This document shows positions 1 through 7,355 of a stretch of DNA of 64,000 nt, one piece after another (the first letter of the stretch is position 1; each line of letters opens with the position of its first letter). The position numbers were made by a program, and so were the translations under genes. The DNA is from Yoonia maricola (GTDB taxonomy: Bacteria; Pseudomonadota; Alphaproteobacteria; Rhodobacterales; Rhodobacteraceae). The stretch spans positions 248,001 through 312,000 of the forward strand of contig NZ_PGTY01000004.1 in the NCBI RefSeq assembly GCF_002797915.1, given 5' to 3'. The notes beneath the pieces were generated by a model. That model did no database searches. It was given only the letters and a program-made list of their open reading frames with translations, and was not told where the DNA came from.

Positions 1-318
1 GTTCTTGGTTTCCAGTCCGCCCGCCAGTTTGTGGTGGTCAATAATTGCCAGCACATCGGCGTTATTGATGTTTGCAGGCAGTTCAGCGGGGTTGTTGGTG
101 TCAACGATGACGCAGGATTGGTCGTCTTCTACATCCACGATCACGTCTGGCAGATCAAAGCCCCAGCGTTTGGCGACAAATGCAGCCTCGGTGTTTGGTT
201 CACCCAGCAGGGCTGCCTTTGCCTCAATGCCGGTGTGGTTCAAAAACCAGTCCCAGATCAGGGGCGATCCGGTGCTGTCGGTGTCGGGGGACTTATGGCC
301 AAATACGAGCGTTGTCAT
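1..318 (-). CDS. ppaC: Manganese-dependent inorganic pyrophosphatase, N-terminal part
   Basis: This is the first 106 residues of a class II (DHH-family) inorganic pyrophosphatase; the C-terminus lies beyond the window edge. The enzyme hydrolyses cytoplasmic pyrophosphate to phosphate using Mn2+. The start (MTTLVFGHKSPDTDS) carries the first metal-binding motif GHKSPDTDS. It is followed by DTNNP and then the DHH motif (IIDHHKLAGG) near residues 94-103, in the order and spacing of PpaC. The ATG at 318 sits right at the family's usual N-terminus. The gene reads out of the window, so neither its end nor its downstream partner can be seen. The family call is secure. Confidence 0.9.
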   Translation of the reverse strand, partial: MTTLVFGHKSPDTDSTGSPLIWDWFLNHTGIEAKAALLGEPNTEAAFVAKRWGFDLPDVIVDVEDDQSCVIVDTNNPAELPANINNADVLAIIDHHKLAGGLETKN

Positions 319-618
319 GGGTATCACTTTCAAAGGGATCAAACTTAGCCCGTATATAGAAGCGCGCGTGGGGCGTGTCACCCCATCGCAGCGGTTTGAC
401 CCAAAGGCGGCGGTGATGTATCTTGTGAGCACTCAAAAGGAGGACGCTGACAATGGACAACCAAGCCTAACCAGCACGCATTGATCCCATGGGCCATGAA
501 GGCCCGCCCGTTTTCCAAAGAGGAGCACCCTGACAATGGATATGACGCCGTAACGCCGTTTTGGCGAACCGCTTGGCCGTTTGGCCACATGACAATTCTC
601 AGATGAGAGGTGCATCAG
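319..618 (+). other. Gene-poor stretch with two five-codon ORFs behind good ribosome sites
   Basis: No conventional gene is seen here. Two very short ORFs stand out on the plus strand. One is 453-470 (MDNQA, stop) preceded by AAAGGAGG; the other is 536-553 (MDMTP, stop) preceded by AGAGGAG. Both share the block CTGACAATGGA around the start codon, so the two sites look like a degenerate duplication about 83 bases apart. A third ribosome site (AGAGG) leads into the small basic ORF at 619. They may be leader or uORF elements, or remnants of a decayed gene. I cannot decide from one sequence. Confidence 0.35.
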
Positions 619-801
619 ATGCCCCGTAAAACACCAAAACCCCGCAAGCCGGGTCTAAACCCTATGCCCGCACCCAAAAGCCGCCGCGCCGCAAGGCCTG
701 ACCCCAAGGGCGTGCCGGCGCATGCGCCTGCAGGCCCGGCTCGTGATAAACGGTTTGATCGCCGACCGCCCAAGTTTCCCGGTCGTTTGGGCGGACGGTA
801 G
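619..801 (+). CDS. Putative small basic Pro/Arg/Lys-rich protein (60 aa)
   Basis: This 60-residue ORF is rich in Pro, Arg and Lys (MPRKTPKPRKPG near the start, PPKFPGRLGGR at the end) with almost no acidic residues, so it would be strongly basic and unstructured. The start at 619 has AGAGG about eight bases upstream. The coding end contains an inverted repeat (CCGCCCAA/TTGGGCGG), and a strong hairpin follows the stop directly. A defined ribosome site plus a following hairpin argue for a real gene. The low-complexity composition and lack of a recognised family argue against it. A nucleic-acid-binding role is only a guess from charge. Confidence 0.35.
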   Translation: MPRKTPKPRKPGLNPMPAPKSRRAARPDPKGVPAHAPAGPARDKRFDRRPPKFPGRLGGR

Positions 802-808
802 TAAAGGC

Positions 809-834
809 GCCCCGCTGCCATATGGCGGCGGGGC
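809..834 (+). terminator. GC-rich hairpin after the small basic ORF
   Basis: A 26-base near-perfect palindrome (GCCCCGCTGCCAT paired with ATGGCGGCGGGGC, one G-U pair) lies eight bases after the stop of the 619-801 ORF. It lacks a clear U-tract (TTGTCA follows), so it may be a weak intrinsic terminator or an RNA-stabilising hairpin. It lies 48 bases upstream of the DUF2161 start. Confidence 0.45.
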
Positions 835-882
835 TTGTCACCGATGTGTTTTTCCATTTGGCTGCGCGGGAAAGGAACCCTG

Positions 883-1533
883 ATGCCGCGTGAAGCCGAC
901 CTATACCCCCCCATCAAAGCCTATCTGCAAAGACAAGGCTATGAGGTAAAAGGCGAGGTGGGTGCGGCTGATGTCGTGGGCCGTCGTGGCAATGACCTGG
1001 TGGTCATTGAGCTGAAACTGGGATTTTCACTGGCACTGTTTCACCAAGGGGTAGAGCGGCTTTTGACCACCGATCATGTCTATCTGGCGGTTCCGGCAGG
1101 TGGGCAGGCCAAGGCGCTGAAAGCCAATGTCAAACTCGCCCGCCGTGCTGGTTTGGGCGTTATGACCGTGCGCCTGCGCGATGGGCATGTCGAGGTCTTG
1201 GCCGATCCGGGCGCTTACGCCGCCCGGCAATCAAAGAAAAAGAAAACGCGGCTTTTGCGCGCTTTTGACCGGTTGCAAGGCGACCCCAACGATGGCGGGG
1301 CGACCCGGCACGGGATCATCACCGGGTATCGTCAGGATGCGCTGCGCTGCGCACGGTTTCTGGCGGTGCATGGGGCGTCAAAGGGGGCAACGGTCAAAGA
1401 CTGGGCCGAGGTGCCGCAGGCAACACAGATCATGGCGGCAGACCACTACGGTTGGTTCCGCCGGGTGTCGCGGGGTGTGTATGAACTGACGGATGCAGGG
1501 CGCAAAGGGCTGATCGATTACGGAGACGCTTAG
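883..1533 (+). CDS. DUF2161 family putative PD-(D/E)XK phosphodiesterase
   Basis: This 216-residue protein matches the DUF2161 (COG5482) family, predicted to have a PD-(D/E)XK nuclease fold. The N-terminal half carries the expected pattern: GAADVV supplies the Asp, and about a dozen residues later VIELKLG supplies the ExK. A Lys-rich patch (QSKKKKTR) follows, and the C-terminal part ends in a winged-helix-like segment (GWFRRVSRGVYELTDAG). I chose the ATG at 883, which has GGAA upstream and gives the family-like start MPREADLYPPIKAYL. An upstream in-frame start at 835 would add 16 unlikely residues. The substrate and cellular role are not known. No restriction partner is nearby. Confidence 0.8.
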   Translation: MPREADLYPPIKAYLQRQGYEVKGEVGAADVVGRRGNDLVVIELKLGFSLALFHQGVERLLTTDHVYLAVPAGGQAKALKANVKLARRAGLGVMTVRLRDGHVEVLADPGAYAARQSKKKKTRLLRAFDRLQGDPNDGGATRHGIITGYRQDALRCARFLAVHGASKGATVKDWAEVPQATQIMAADHYGWFRRVSRGVYELTDAGRKGLIDYGDA

Positions 1534-1564
1534 GCCAACAATTTTCGACGAAAATTGTTGGCCT
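1532..1564. terminator. Perfect 16-bp palindromic terminator-like hairpin
   Basis: AGGCCAACAATTTTCG is followed one base later by its exact reverse complement. It overlaps the stop codon of the DUF2161 gene and separates it from the convergent TraB-family gene. The stem has A/T-rich flanks on both sides, so it can serve as a bidirectional terminator. Confidence 0.7.
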
Positions 1565-1568
1565 CTCA

Positions 1569-1592
1569 AAAGGAATTTCTAGAAATTCCTTT
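1569..1592. terminator. Second perfect palindrome between convergent genes
   Basis: AAAGGAATTTCT followed directly by AGAAATTCCTTT makes a perfect 24-base dyad ending in TTT. It lies between the first hairpin and the stop of the minus-strand TraB-family gene (1600). With the preceding hairpin it forms a tandem bidirectional terminator. Confidence 0.55.
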
Positions 1593-1599
1593 GCTCGTC

Positions 1600-2592
1600 T
1601 CAGTTGCCGCGGACGATGGCCCAGCCTTCATTCTCAAGCAATTGCAGCACACCATCATTCCCAATCAAATGGCCTGCGCCAACGGCCACGATGATATCAT
1701 CATGGCGGGTTGCCGCCTCGGTGATCACGGGTATCCAATTGCGGTTGCGGGTGATCAGCAGGGATTCTTCCATTTCGTCAAACATGGCGTTGGCCTCTGC
1801 GGGGGCGAGGTCAGGTACATCTGTCATGGCGATGCGTGACATCTCCCAAAGCCGCCCAACGTCTTCGGCAAAATAGCGATCCAGCATTGCGACAAACATC
1901 TGTTCCTGTAACTCCGGCACCAGCATGCTGACACGGAGCATATCGATTTGTTCGTCAAAACTGTCGTCGTCGAACAGATCAAACAGTGTCGTATAGGGTT
2001 CAACAGCTTGCATCGGAACGCCAGCGGCTTGGGCATCTTCGATGATCATGTGATCAAGGCCGCGCATCCCCTGCATCATATCCGACATTGCACAGGACGG
2101 CACCGCGAGGGTCAGCGACAAATACCAAGGCTGCATCTTGGCTGCCATGAAAGACGGAATGCCCCGTTCTGTGGCGGCCGCGGCGATCAATTGCCATGTG
2201 TCTTCATCCACCAGTTCTGGCAATGTGGGACCCTCGACAATAAACAGGCGGCTGGGGTCCGTCGTGATCAGCTGTTGCAGCAGGGCTTCTTCCTCTGGCG
2301 TTGCCTCCAGCATGACCAGATCAGCGCCGGCGATGGTGTCTGCCAGTTCTGCGCGTAGCGCGTCCAGCCTTGGGTCGTAGATGTGCATTGTGCCAACAGC
2401 GGTAATCGTCGCGTCGTCCTTGGTGGCGGTCCAGATCAACCCTTCGGCATAGGGCATATCGGCGACAGCGGCAGACAGCTGTGTCTGCTGGTCGGGTGTC
2501 ATCCGGTCCAGATAGCTTTCGCCGACGCAGGCGGCTGCGGCGGGCAGGGCGGTCAGTGCAAAGAATGCTGTGGCTGCTGTGCGAAGGAACAT
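1600..2592 (-). CDS. TraB/GumN family protein, exported
   Basis: This 330-residue protein belongs to the TraB/GumN (COG3735) family, an EreA/ChaN-like fold with putative metal-dependent hydrolase activity. A signal peptide is visible (MFLRTAATAFFALTALPAAA, cleavage near residue 21), so the protein should be periplasmic or envelope-associated. The family's N-terminal GTMH motif is at about 67-70, and the C-terminal AVGAGHLIG with NEGW is at about 302-325. The middle contains several Met/Asp-rich stretches. The gene stands alone, convergent with the DUF2161 gene. A broken small ORF lies 64 bases upstream on the same strand. No characterised member allows a substrate to be named. Confidence 0.85.
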   Translation of the reverse strand: MFLRTAATAFFALTALPAAAACVGESYLDRMTPDQQTQLSAAVADMPYAEGLIWTATKDDATITAVGTMHIYDPRLDALRAELADTIAGADLVMLEATPEEEALLQQLITTDPSRLFIVEGPTLPELVDEDTWQLIAAAATERGIPSFMAAKMQPWYLSLTLAVPSCAMSDMMQGMRGLDHMIIEDAQAAGVPMQAVEPYTTLFDLFDDDSFDEQIDMLRVSMLVPELQEQMFVAMLDRYFAEDVGRLWEMSRIAMTDVPDLAPAEANAMFDEMEESLLITRNRNWIPVITEAATRHDDIIVAVGAGHLIGNDGVLQLLENEGWAIVRGN

Positions 2593-2656
2593 CGGCTGTC
2601 CTATATATGATGCGGTTCCTTAACAGGTAAGGATTCCGCGCCGAGGGTCAATTCCC

Positions 2657-3082
2657 TCAGACGCGGTTTTCCAGGATCAGACGCTGCCCCACCCGGATCA
2701 ACAGCCGCCCGACGATATCACGCCAGGTCCGCTGTGGTGGCGGGACGACCCGCAAGGTCGCTTGTGCTGGCAGCATCGCACCACTTGGCAAATGCAGCGG
2801 GCCATTGTCTGTGAACGCCGCTGTTTGCAGCGGAACGGGTGGCCAGCCTGCCGCGCTTGGCCGCAACGACAGCCGCGCTGGCAGGCTGCGCCGCGTGACT
2901 GGCTTTGCATCACCATGGTGATGGATATCGGGGCCGATCTTGTGATCGACAGTATAGAACGGGGGATGCATGAACGTATCCGATCTGAAATCTGTAGGAG
3001 AGAATTGCGCAGCACACAAAGGTGCCACAGCACTGCAACGCGGTGGCTAGCACCAGCGGAGAAATAGAACCTTTCTTATCAT
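2657..3082 (-). pseudogene. Probably broken gene for a small secreted protein
   Basis: An excellent ribosome site (AAGGAG, 3094-3089) leads into an ATG at 3082 (MIRKVLFLRWC), but the frame meets an amber codon at 3049-3047. The same frame is then open to 2657, with codon usage like real genes here and a plausible C-terminus (RTWRDIVGRLLIRVGQRL). Between 3060 and 2990 a different frame encodes a hydrophobic run (LVLATALQCCGTFVCC) typical of a signal peptide, while the first frame resumes with CAAQFSPTDFRS. Two compensating frameshifts would rebuild an intact secreted protein of about 140 residues. Alternatively translation restarts at GTG 3028 or ATG 2971. I do not recognise the family. The TraB-family gene lies directly downstream. 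Confidence 0.4.
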
Positions 3083-3120
3083 TGCAGTCTCCTTGATTCG
3101 GAATCACGTCCGTGTCGTTT

Positions 3121-3151
3121 AACCCAAGGGTTGCGGTTTACCCAAGGGTAA
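3121..3151. promoter_or_regulatory. Tandem palindromes, probable operator
   Basis: Two closely related dyads stand 18 bases apart centre to centre: AACCCAAGGGTT (3121-3132) and TTACCCAAGGGTAA (3138-3151). They lie just upstream of the start at 3082. On the minus strand a possible -35 (TTGGGT) and -10 (TTAAAC), 17 bases apart, fall inside the two dyads. The layout suggests a dimeric regulator binding twice over a promoter. No regulator can be assigned. The nearest is the Crp/Fnr protein at 3410-4096, but this is not a typical Crp/Fnr half-site. Confidence 0.45.
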
Positions 3152-3239
3152 TTTTTGACAGTGTCGGATTTTTGCGAAATTCGGCCTTTGCCGTATTGCT
3201 GGGATGCGGCGCAGTCGCCGCAATGCCTTTGGTGCGACC

Positions 3240-3329
3240 TTAGCCGATGATCAAAAAGATCAGCCCAGCTGTGCCGCCCGCCAGCAGCAATGTTACTTCA
3301 CCACCTAAGATACCAAAAATACGTGTCAA
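3240..3329 (-). CDS. Putative 29-residue single-pass membrane peptide
   Basis: A TTG at 3329 with a strong ribosome site (GAAGGTGAG, four to five bases upstream) opens a 30-codon frame. The product starts MTRIFGILGGE and continues as an almost unbroken hydrophobic helix rich in Leu, Ile, Ala and Gly (VTLLLAGGTAGLIFLIIG). It lies 80 bases downstream of the Crp/Fnr gene on the same strand and could be cotranscribed. Such short membrane peptides often modulate larger membrane proteins, but none is indicated here. An upstream in-frame GTG would add three residues with a poorer ribosome site. Confidence 0.45.
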   Translation of the reverse strand: MTRIFGILGGEVTLLLAGGTAGLIFLIIG

Positions 3330-3409
3330 ATTGCTCACCTTCAAGTTTCGTTAATGCAGGGTTAATCCATGATCATGTCCGAGTTTTGACGAAAAAGATG
3401 AAAATGGGA

Positions 3410-4096
3410 TTAAAAATGGGCGAAGCCTTTTGACAAGGCTTCCGGGTCAAGTATTTCGATCTTTTGGCGTGCCGATTTGATCACACCTTGCTTTGCCAGC
3501 TTGCTGATGGATCGGCTCACCATTTCCCGATTGGCCCCGACAAAGCCCGCAATTTCGGCGTGCGTCGGCGCGTCCTCGATCACCGCCCCCCGCGAGAGTT
3601 TGCCCTGTTCGACTGCCAAGCGGAGCAGATGTTTAACAACCCGCTGTTCGACCGACATCGTCGTCATTTCCAGGTTGCGCCGCGTCAATGTGCGGATGCG
3701 GTCAATCAGATTACGCGTGACCCTGTCGCGGATGACGGGCACCTTATCAAACAATTGCAAAAAGCTTTCACGCTGCATGGCCAGTACCCGCGCATCGGTC
3801 TTGGCAACAACCGCCAATGACCGCGGTATGCCGTCAAAGGCCGCCAGCTCTCCAAAATAGGCCCCAATCTGGAACCGCGAGAAGACAATCTCGCGCCCTT
3901 GTTTAGTCCATAAAACCGCCAGCAGTGATCCCGACAATAAAAAGTAAAGATCGCACGACGTGTCCTCCTGTTCAAAGATCGTCTGCCACGGCTGGAGGTT
4001 TTGTTCGCTTACGCTCAGGGTGATATCGGCGAGATCGGCGGCTACGATCCCTTGAAACAGTGGCAGATCGTAACTCAGCAGTTTTTCTGGTGTCAT
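3410..4096 (-). CDS. Crp/Fnr family transcriptional regulator
   Basis: This 228-residue protein has a cyclic-nucleotide-binding-like beta-roll (about 15-125, with GAYFGELAAFDGIPRS matching the family's phosphate-binding-cassette region). A long dimerisation helix (about 125-155) and a C-terminal winged HTH (about 165-220, THAEIAGFVGANREMVSR recognition region) follow. It lacks the N-terminal Cys cluster of oxygen-sensing Fnr, so it should be of the Crp/DNR-like type without an Fe-S centre. Its start overlaps the stop of a short leader ORF (ATGA). Its targets are not evident from this window. Confidence 0.9.
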   Translation of the reverse strand: MTPEKLLSYDLPLFQGIVAADLADITLSVSEQNLQPWQTIFEQEDTSCDLYFLLSGSLLAVLWTKQGREIVFSRFQIGAYFGELAAFDGIPRSLAVVAKTDARVLAMQRESFLQLFDKVPVIRDRVTRNLIDRIRTLTRRNLEMTTMSVEQRVVKHLLRLAVEQGKLSRGAVIEDAPTHAEIAGFVGANREMVSRSISKLAKQGVIKSARQKIEILDPEALSKGFAHF

Positions 4097-4173
4097 GGTA
4101 CAGCCATCGCTGCAGTGTTCTGCCCGCCATTCCCCGGTAAAAGGGTTCGGCTGACCGTTGTTGTATCACTCAT
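4093..4173 (-). CDS. Short leader ORF (26 aa) coupled to the Crp/Fnr gene
   Basis: The ATG at 4173 is preceded by CAGGTGAG and opens a 26-residue frame (MSDTTTVSRTLLPGNG and on) whose TGA overlaps the ATG of the regulator. A good promoter lies just upstream. The arrangement suggests translational coupling: ribosomes ending on the leader would re-initiate on the regulator, which has no strong ribosome site of its own. The peptide matches nothing I know and could simply be an upstream ORF. Confidence 0.45.
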   Translation of the reverse strand: MSDTTTVSRTLLPGNGGQNTAAMAVP

Positions 4174-4201
4174 ATTGCTCACCTGTTCGTCTGACAGTTG
4201 C

Positions 4202-4229
4202 ACTATATGCGTGTTTTTCCAGCTTCCAA
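4202..4229 (-). promoter_or_regulatory. Sigma70-type promoter for the Crp/Fnr gene
   Basis: On the minus strand TTGGAA (4229-4224) is separated by 16 bases from TATAGT (4207-4202). The implied start of transcription near 4195 gives a leader of about 20 bases before the coupled ORF at 4173. Confidence 0.5.
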
Positions 4230-4303
4230 GCCCGTAAAGCGAGAGTAGGCAAGTTGTGACTAATCCGCCAAATAGACCCTGTTTTGGTGCAAAATAGGTC
4301 GGC

Positions 4304-5944
4304 TCAGCCCGCGGCCCGCCCGGCCCGCCGTCCTGAGTGGATACAACCGCCAAGGAACGTCCCTTCCAGCGCGTTGTTGCCATGGTATCCGCCTCCGCCA
4401 AAACCCGCCGCTTCGCCGGCAGCATAAAGCCCGTCGATCGTCTGTCCGCCGGGTGCAAAGACGCGCGTATCCAGGTCGGTGTGGATGCCGCCCAGCGTCT
4501 TGCGTGTCACCACATGCAATTTCACTGCAATCAGCGGTCCTTTGCTGTCATCAAGGATCTTATGCGGCTTTGCGGTGCGGATCAGCTTGTCACCCAGATA
4601 TTTGCGTGCGGTGTGAATGGCGCTGACCTGAGCATCCTTGGTAAATGGATTGTCGATCTGCGCATCGCGCGCTTCGATCTGGGCGCGCAGTTTGGCAGGA
4701 TCAATCAGGTTACCACCCAGTTGGTTCATACCTGCCACCAGCGTGTCAAAGTCATTGGCAACGACGAAATCTTCGCCTTTTTCCTTGAACGCCTCAACCG
4801 CAGGGGTGGCCCCTTTGCCCAAGCGTGCCTTGAGGACATCTTTCCAACCGCCCTCGGTGAGGTCAAAGTTCTGCTCTGACCCCGAAAGTGCGAATTCTTT
4901 TTCGATGATCTTCTGGGTCAACACGAACCACGTATGATCATGCCCGCGCCTGCAAATCTCGTGCAGGGTCGACATGGTATCAAAGCCGGGCATACATGGG
5001 GCAGGCAGCCTGTCACCGGTTGCATCAAACCACATCGACGACGGCCCCGGCAGAATGCGGATGCCATGATGCGGCCAGATCGGATCCCAGTTTTGCACGC
5101 CTTCGGTGTAATGCCACATACGGTCCGTGTTGATCAGCTCGGCACCCGCATCCTTGACGATATCCAGCAGCAAGCCATCCACATGCTCTGGCACACCCGA
5201 CACCATCTTGTCCGGCAAAGGCCCCGATTTGGATGCATCCCAGTTGCGCCGCACCAGATCAAAGTTCCCACCAATCCCGCCAGAGGTGACGATGACTTGG
5301 GTCGCGCGGATATCAAACTGATCAACAACATCGCGGTTTGTCGCGGCCCCTCGGATCGCGTCATCGGGGGCAAGAACATCGCCTGTGATGCCAGCGACCT
5401 TGCCATTTGTGATGTCAAACCCAGTGACCCGATGCCGGAACCCAAAAGTCACCTTGCCTTGCTTTTCCGCCTCCAACACCCGTTCTTCAAAGGGACGCAA
5501 GACGCCCGGCCCAGTTCCCCAAGTGATATGAAAGCGCGGCAGTGAATTGCCATGTCCATTGGCAAAACCACCGCCCCGTTCGGCCCAGCCGACCACGGGA
5601 AACCAGCGCATGCCCAATTCATGCAACCAGGGGCGCATCTCACCTGCTGCGAACTCTAGATAGGCCTGCGCCCATTGGCGCGGCCAGTGATCCTCGGCCC
5701 GATCGAATTGCGCCGATCCCATCCAGTCGTTCGTGGCCAATGCGACGCTGTCTTTCACTTTCAGACGCCGCTGTTCGGGGGTATCGATCATCAAGAGCCC
5801 GCCCAGTGACCAGAACGCCTGACCGCCCAGATTTTGCCGCCCTTCCTGATCAAGGATCGTGACGGTCTTGCCGCGCGCGATAAGTTCATGCGCAGCAACC
5901 AACCCGGCCAGACCTGCGCCGATAATGACAACATCACTTTGCAT
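4304..5944 (-). CDS. FAD-binding dehydrogenase (KstD/fumarate-reductase-like flavoprotein)
   Basis: This 546-residue flavoprotein resembles the COG3573 group, related to 3-ketosteroid dehydrogenases and fumarate reductase flavoprotein subunits. The N-terminus has the dinucleotide-binding GAGLAGL (9-15) with the acidic end of the second strand (ILDQEG). A GGIGGN motif occurs mid-protein. The C-terminal FAD/substrate region (GLYAAGEAAGFGGGGYHG) is typical. There is no signal peptide, so it is cytoplasmic. The substrate is unknown; family members dehydrogenate carbon-carbon bonds next to carbonyl groups. It is divergent from the cupin gene, with 169 bases between the two starts. Confidence 0.85.
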   Translation of the reverse strand: MQSDVVIIGAGLAGLVAAHELIARGKTVTILDQEGRQNLGGQAFWSLGGLLMIDTPEQRRLKVKDSVALATNDWMGSAQFDRAEDHWPRQWAQAYLEFAAGEMRPWLHELGMRWFPVVGWAERGGGFANGHGNSLPRFHITWGTGPGVLRPFEERVLEAEKQGKVTFGFRHRVTGFDITNGKVAGITGDVLAPDDAIRGAATNRDVVDQFDIRATQVIVTSGGIGGNFDLVRRNWDASKSGPLPDKMVSGVPEHVDGLLLDIVKDAGAELINTDRMWHYTEGVQNWDPIWPHHGIRILPGPSSMWFDATGDRLPAPCMPGFDTMSTLHEICRRGHDHTWFVLTQKIIEKEFALSGSEQNFDLTEGGWKDVLKARLGKGATPAVEAFKEKGEDFVVANDFDTLVAGMNQLGGNLIDPAKLRAQIEARDAQIDNPFTKDAQVSAIHTARKYLGDKLIRTAKPHKILDDSKGPLIAVKLHVVTRKTLGGIHTDLDTRVFAPGGQTIDGLYAAGEAAGFGGGGYHGNNALEGTFLGGCIHSGRRAGRAAG

Positions 5945-6113
5945 GAGACCACCCTTTTGTTCCTACACATCTTTGCAGGCGCAAGGAGGATGTCAATTCA
6001 AGCGTTGCGTCATGCGAAACCCCGGTGATGCTTGTTTGGGCCACATTATGTTGTTCCGAACCTGGAATGCGACTATCAAGATCAGCGGATATTTATACAG
6101 GGGGACATCCAAT

Positions 6114-6554
6114 ATGCACGCATTAAGCGGTGGTATCACAGGCAACGGCGAAGGTACGAAACTCAATATTCTGGGGCAGACATATTACATCAAGGCCCAT
6201 TGCGACACGACGTTTGCATTTGAAGCCAATTCGCAACCGGGTGAATTCGTTCCGGTCCATATCCATCCCACGCAAGATGAATTCATTCTGGTCCAAGAGG
6301 GTGAGCTGGACCTGAAACTGGACGGCGTCTGGTCCACGGCGAAAGCTGGTGATCTGGTGCGGATGCCAAAGGGCATACCGCATGGATACTTCAACAAATC
6401 CGATAAACCCACGCGCGCGCTTTTCTGGGTTTCGCCTGCGGGGCAGTTGAAAGAGCTGTTTGAGCAGCTGCATGATATGGCTGATGTTGAGGAAGTCGTG
6501 CGGATTTCAGCCGCGCATGATGTTGATTTCTTGCCGCCAGAGGCGAATGAATAA
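6114..6554 (+). CDS. Cupin domain protein
   Basis: This 146-residue single-domain cupin has both conserved motifs. Motif 1 is PVHIHPTQDEF followed by the Gly of QEGELDL, and motif 2 is GDLVRMPKGIPHGYFN. Together they supply the three His and one acidic residue that bind a metal in this fold. I chose the ATG at 6114 (MHALSGGITGNGEG), which has GGGGGA upstream; longer frames run into the divergent promoter region. Many such cupins are dioxygenases, isomerases or sugar-binding proteins, and nothing here decides between them. It is divergent from the flavoprotein gene and may share its regulation. Confidence 0.85.
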   Translation: MHALSGGITGNGEGTKLNILGQTYYIKAHCDTTFAFEANSQPGEFVPVHIHPTQDEFILVQEGELDLKLDGVWSTAKAGDLVRMPKGIPHGYFNKSDKPTRALFWVSPAGQLKELFEQLHDMADVEEVVRISAAHDVDFLPPEANE

Positions 6555-6581
6555 ACCCATCCACCCGGCTTACGCGGTACC

Positions 6582-7355
6582 TTATTTGCCCTGCCAGACG
6601 GGCGCGCGTTTTTCGACGAAAGCGCGCGCGCCTTCGGCAGCGTCAGCACTTTGACCAATCTTGGCGATGATACGGTCGTTTGCGGGCCAATGTGCCGTAT
6701 CATTTTCGGCATGGGCCGCAGTGGCAATCGCAAGGGTATGGCGGACTGCCAAAGGGGCGTTTGACGCGATATCAGCGGCGATGGTTTTTGCGGTCATCAG
6801 CGCATCACCATCAGCGGTCACGCGGTTGATCACGCCCCAATCGGCGGCCTCTTGCGCGGTAAAGGGTTTGCCTGTCAGCAGGATTTCATTGGCGCGCACA
6901 CGCGGGATCGCGACAGGTAGGCGCACCGCCCCACCCGCACCCGGGATCAGGCCGATGCGGACTTCGGGCAGGGCGAATTGGGCAGAGGCACCTGCCACAA
7001 CCATATCGCAAGCCAGCATCATTTCGAACCCGCCAGCAAGGGCTGCCCCTTCGACGGCGGCAATAACGGGTTTGGTACGGCAGCGTTTGACGAAACCACC
7101 AAAGCCGTATTCGCCGAAAAGAATGGTATCGCCAGCACCACCCGCAAAGGCCTTAAGGTCCATCCCTGCGCAAAACAACGTCCCTGCTCCGGTCAGGATC
7201 GCGACCCGCACATCCGGGTTCGCCTCAACCTGATCAAAGGCGGCGCGGATCGCATCACAGACCTCTGGATTGATCGCATTGCGTTGATCGGGGCGGTTCA
7301 GCGTGACCGTCGCGACCCCGTTTTCTACGTGATAGAGGACGACTTCATCGCTCAT
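6582..7355 (-). CDS. Enoyl-CoA hydratase/isomerase (crotonase) family protein
   Basis: This 257-residue crotonase has the acyl-CoA-binding and oxyanion-hole segments (CAGMDLKAFAGG; EGAALAGGFE) and both catalytic Glu positions of true hydratases. One is in GGFEMMLACD, the other in ALPEVRIGLIPGAGG. It should hydrate 2-enoyl-CoA in fatty-acid or branched/aromatic acid breakdown. Its start overlaps the end of the acyl-CoA synthetase gene by 11 bases and has its own ribosome site (AAGGAAG). The two enzymes are therefore cotranscribed and probably act in sequence: activation, then hydration. Confidence 0.9.
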   Translation of the reverse strand: MSDEVVLYHVENGVATVTLNRPDQRNAINPEVCDAIRAAFDQVEANPDVRVAILTGAGTLFCAGMDLKAFAGGAGDTILFGEYGFGGFVKRCRTKPVIAAVEGAALAGGFEMMLACDMVVAGASAQFALPEVRIGLIPGAGGAVRLPVAIPRVRANEILLTGKPFTAQEAADWGVINRVTADGDALMTAKTIAADIASNAPLAVRHTLAIATAAHAENDTAHWPANDRIIAKIGQSADAAEGARAFVEKRAPVWQGK

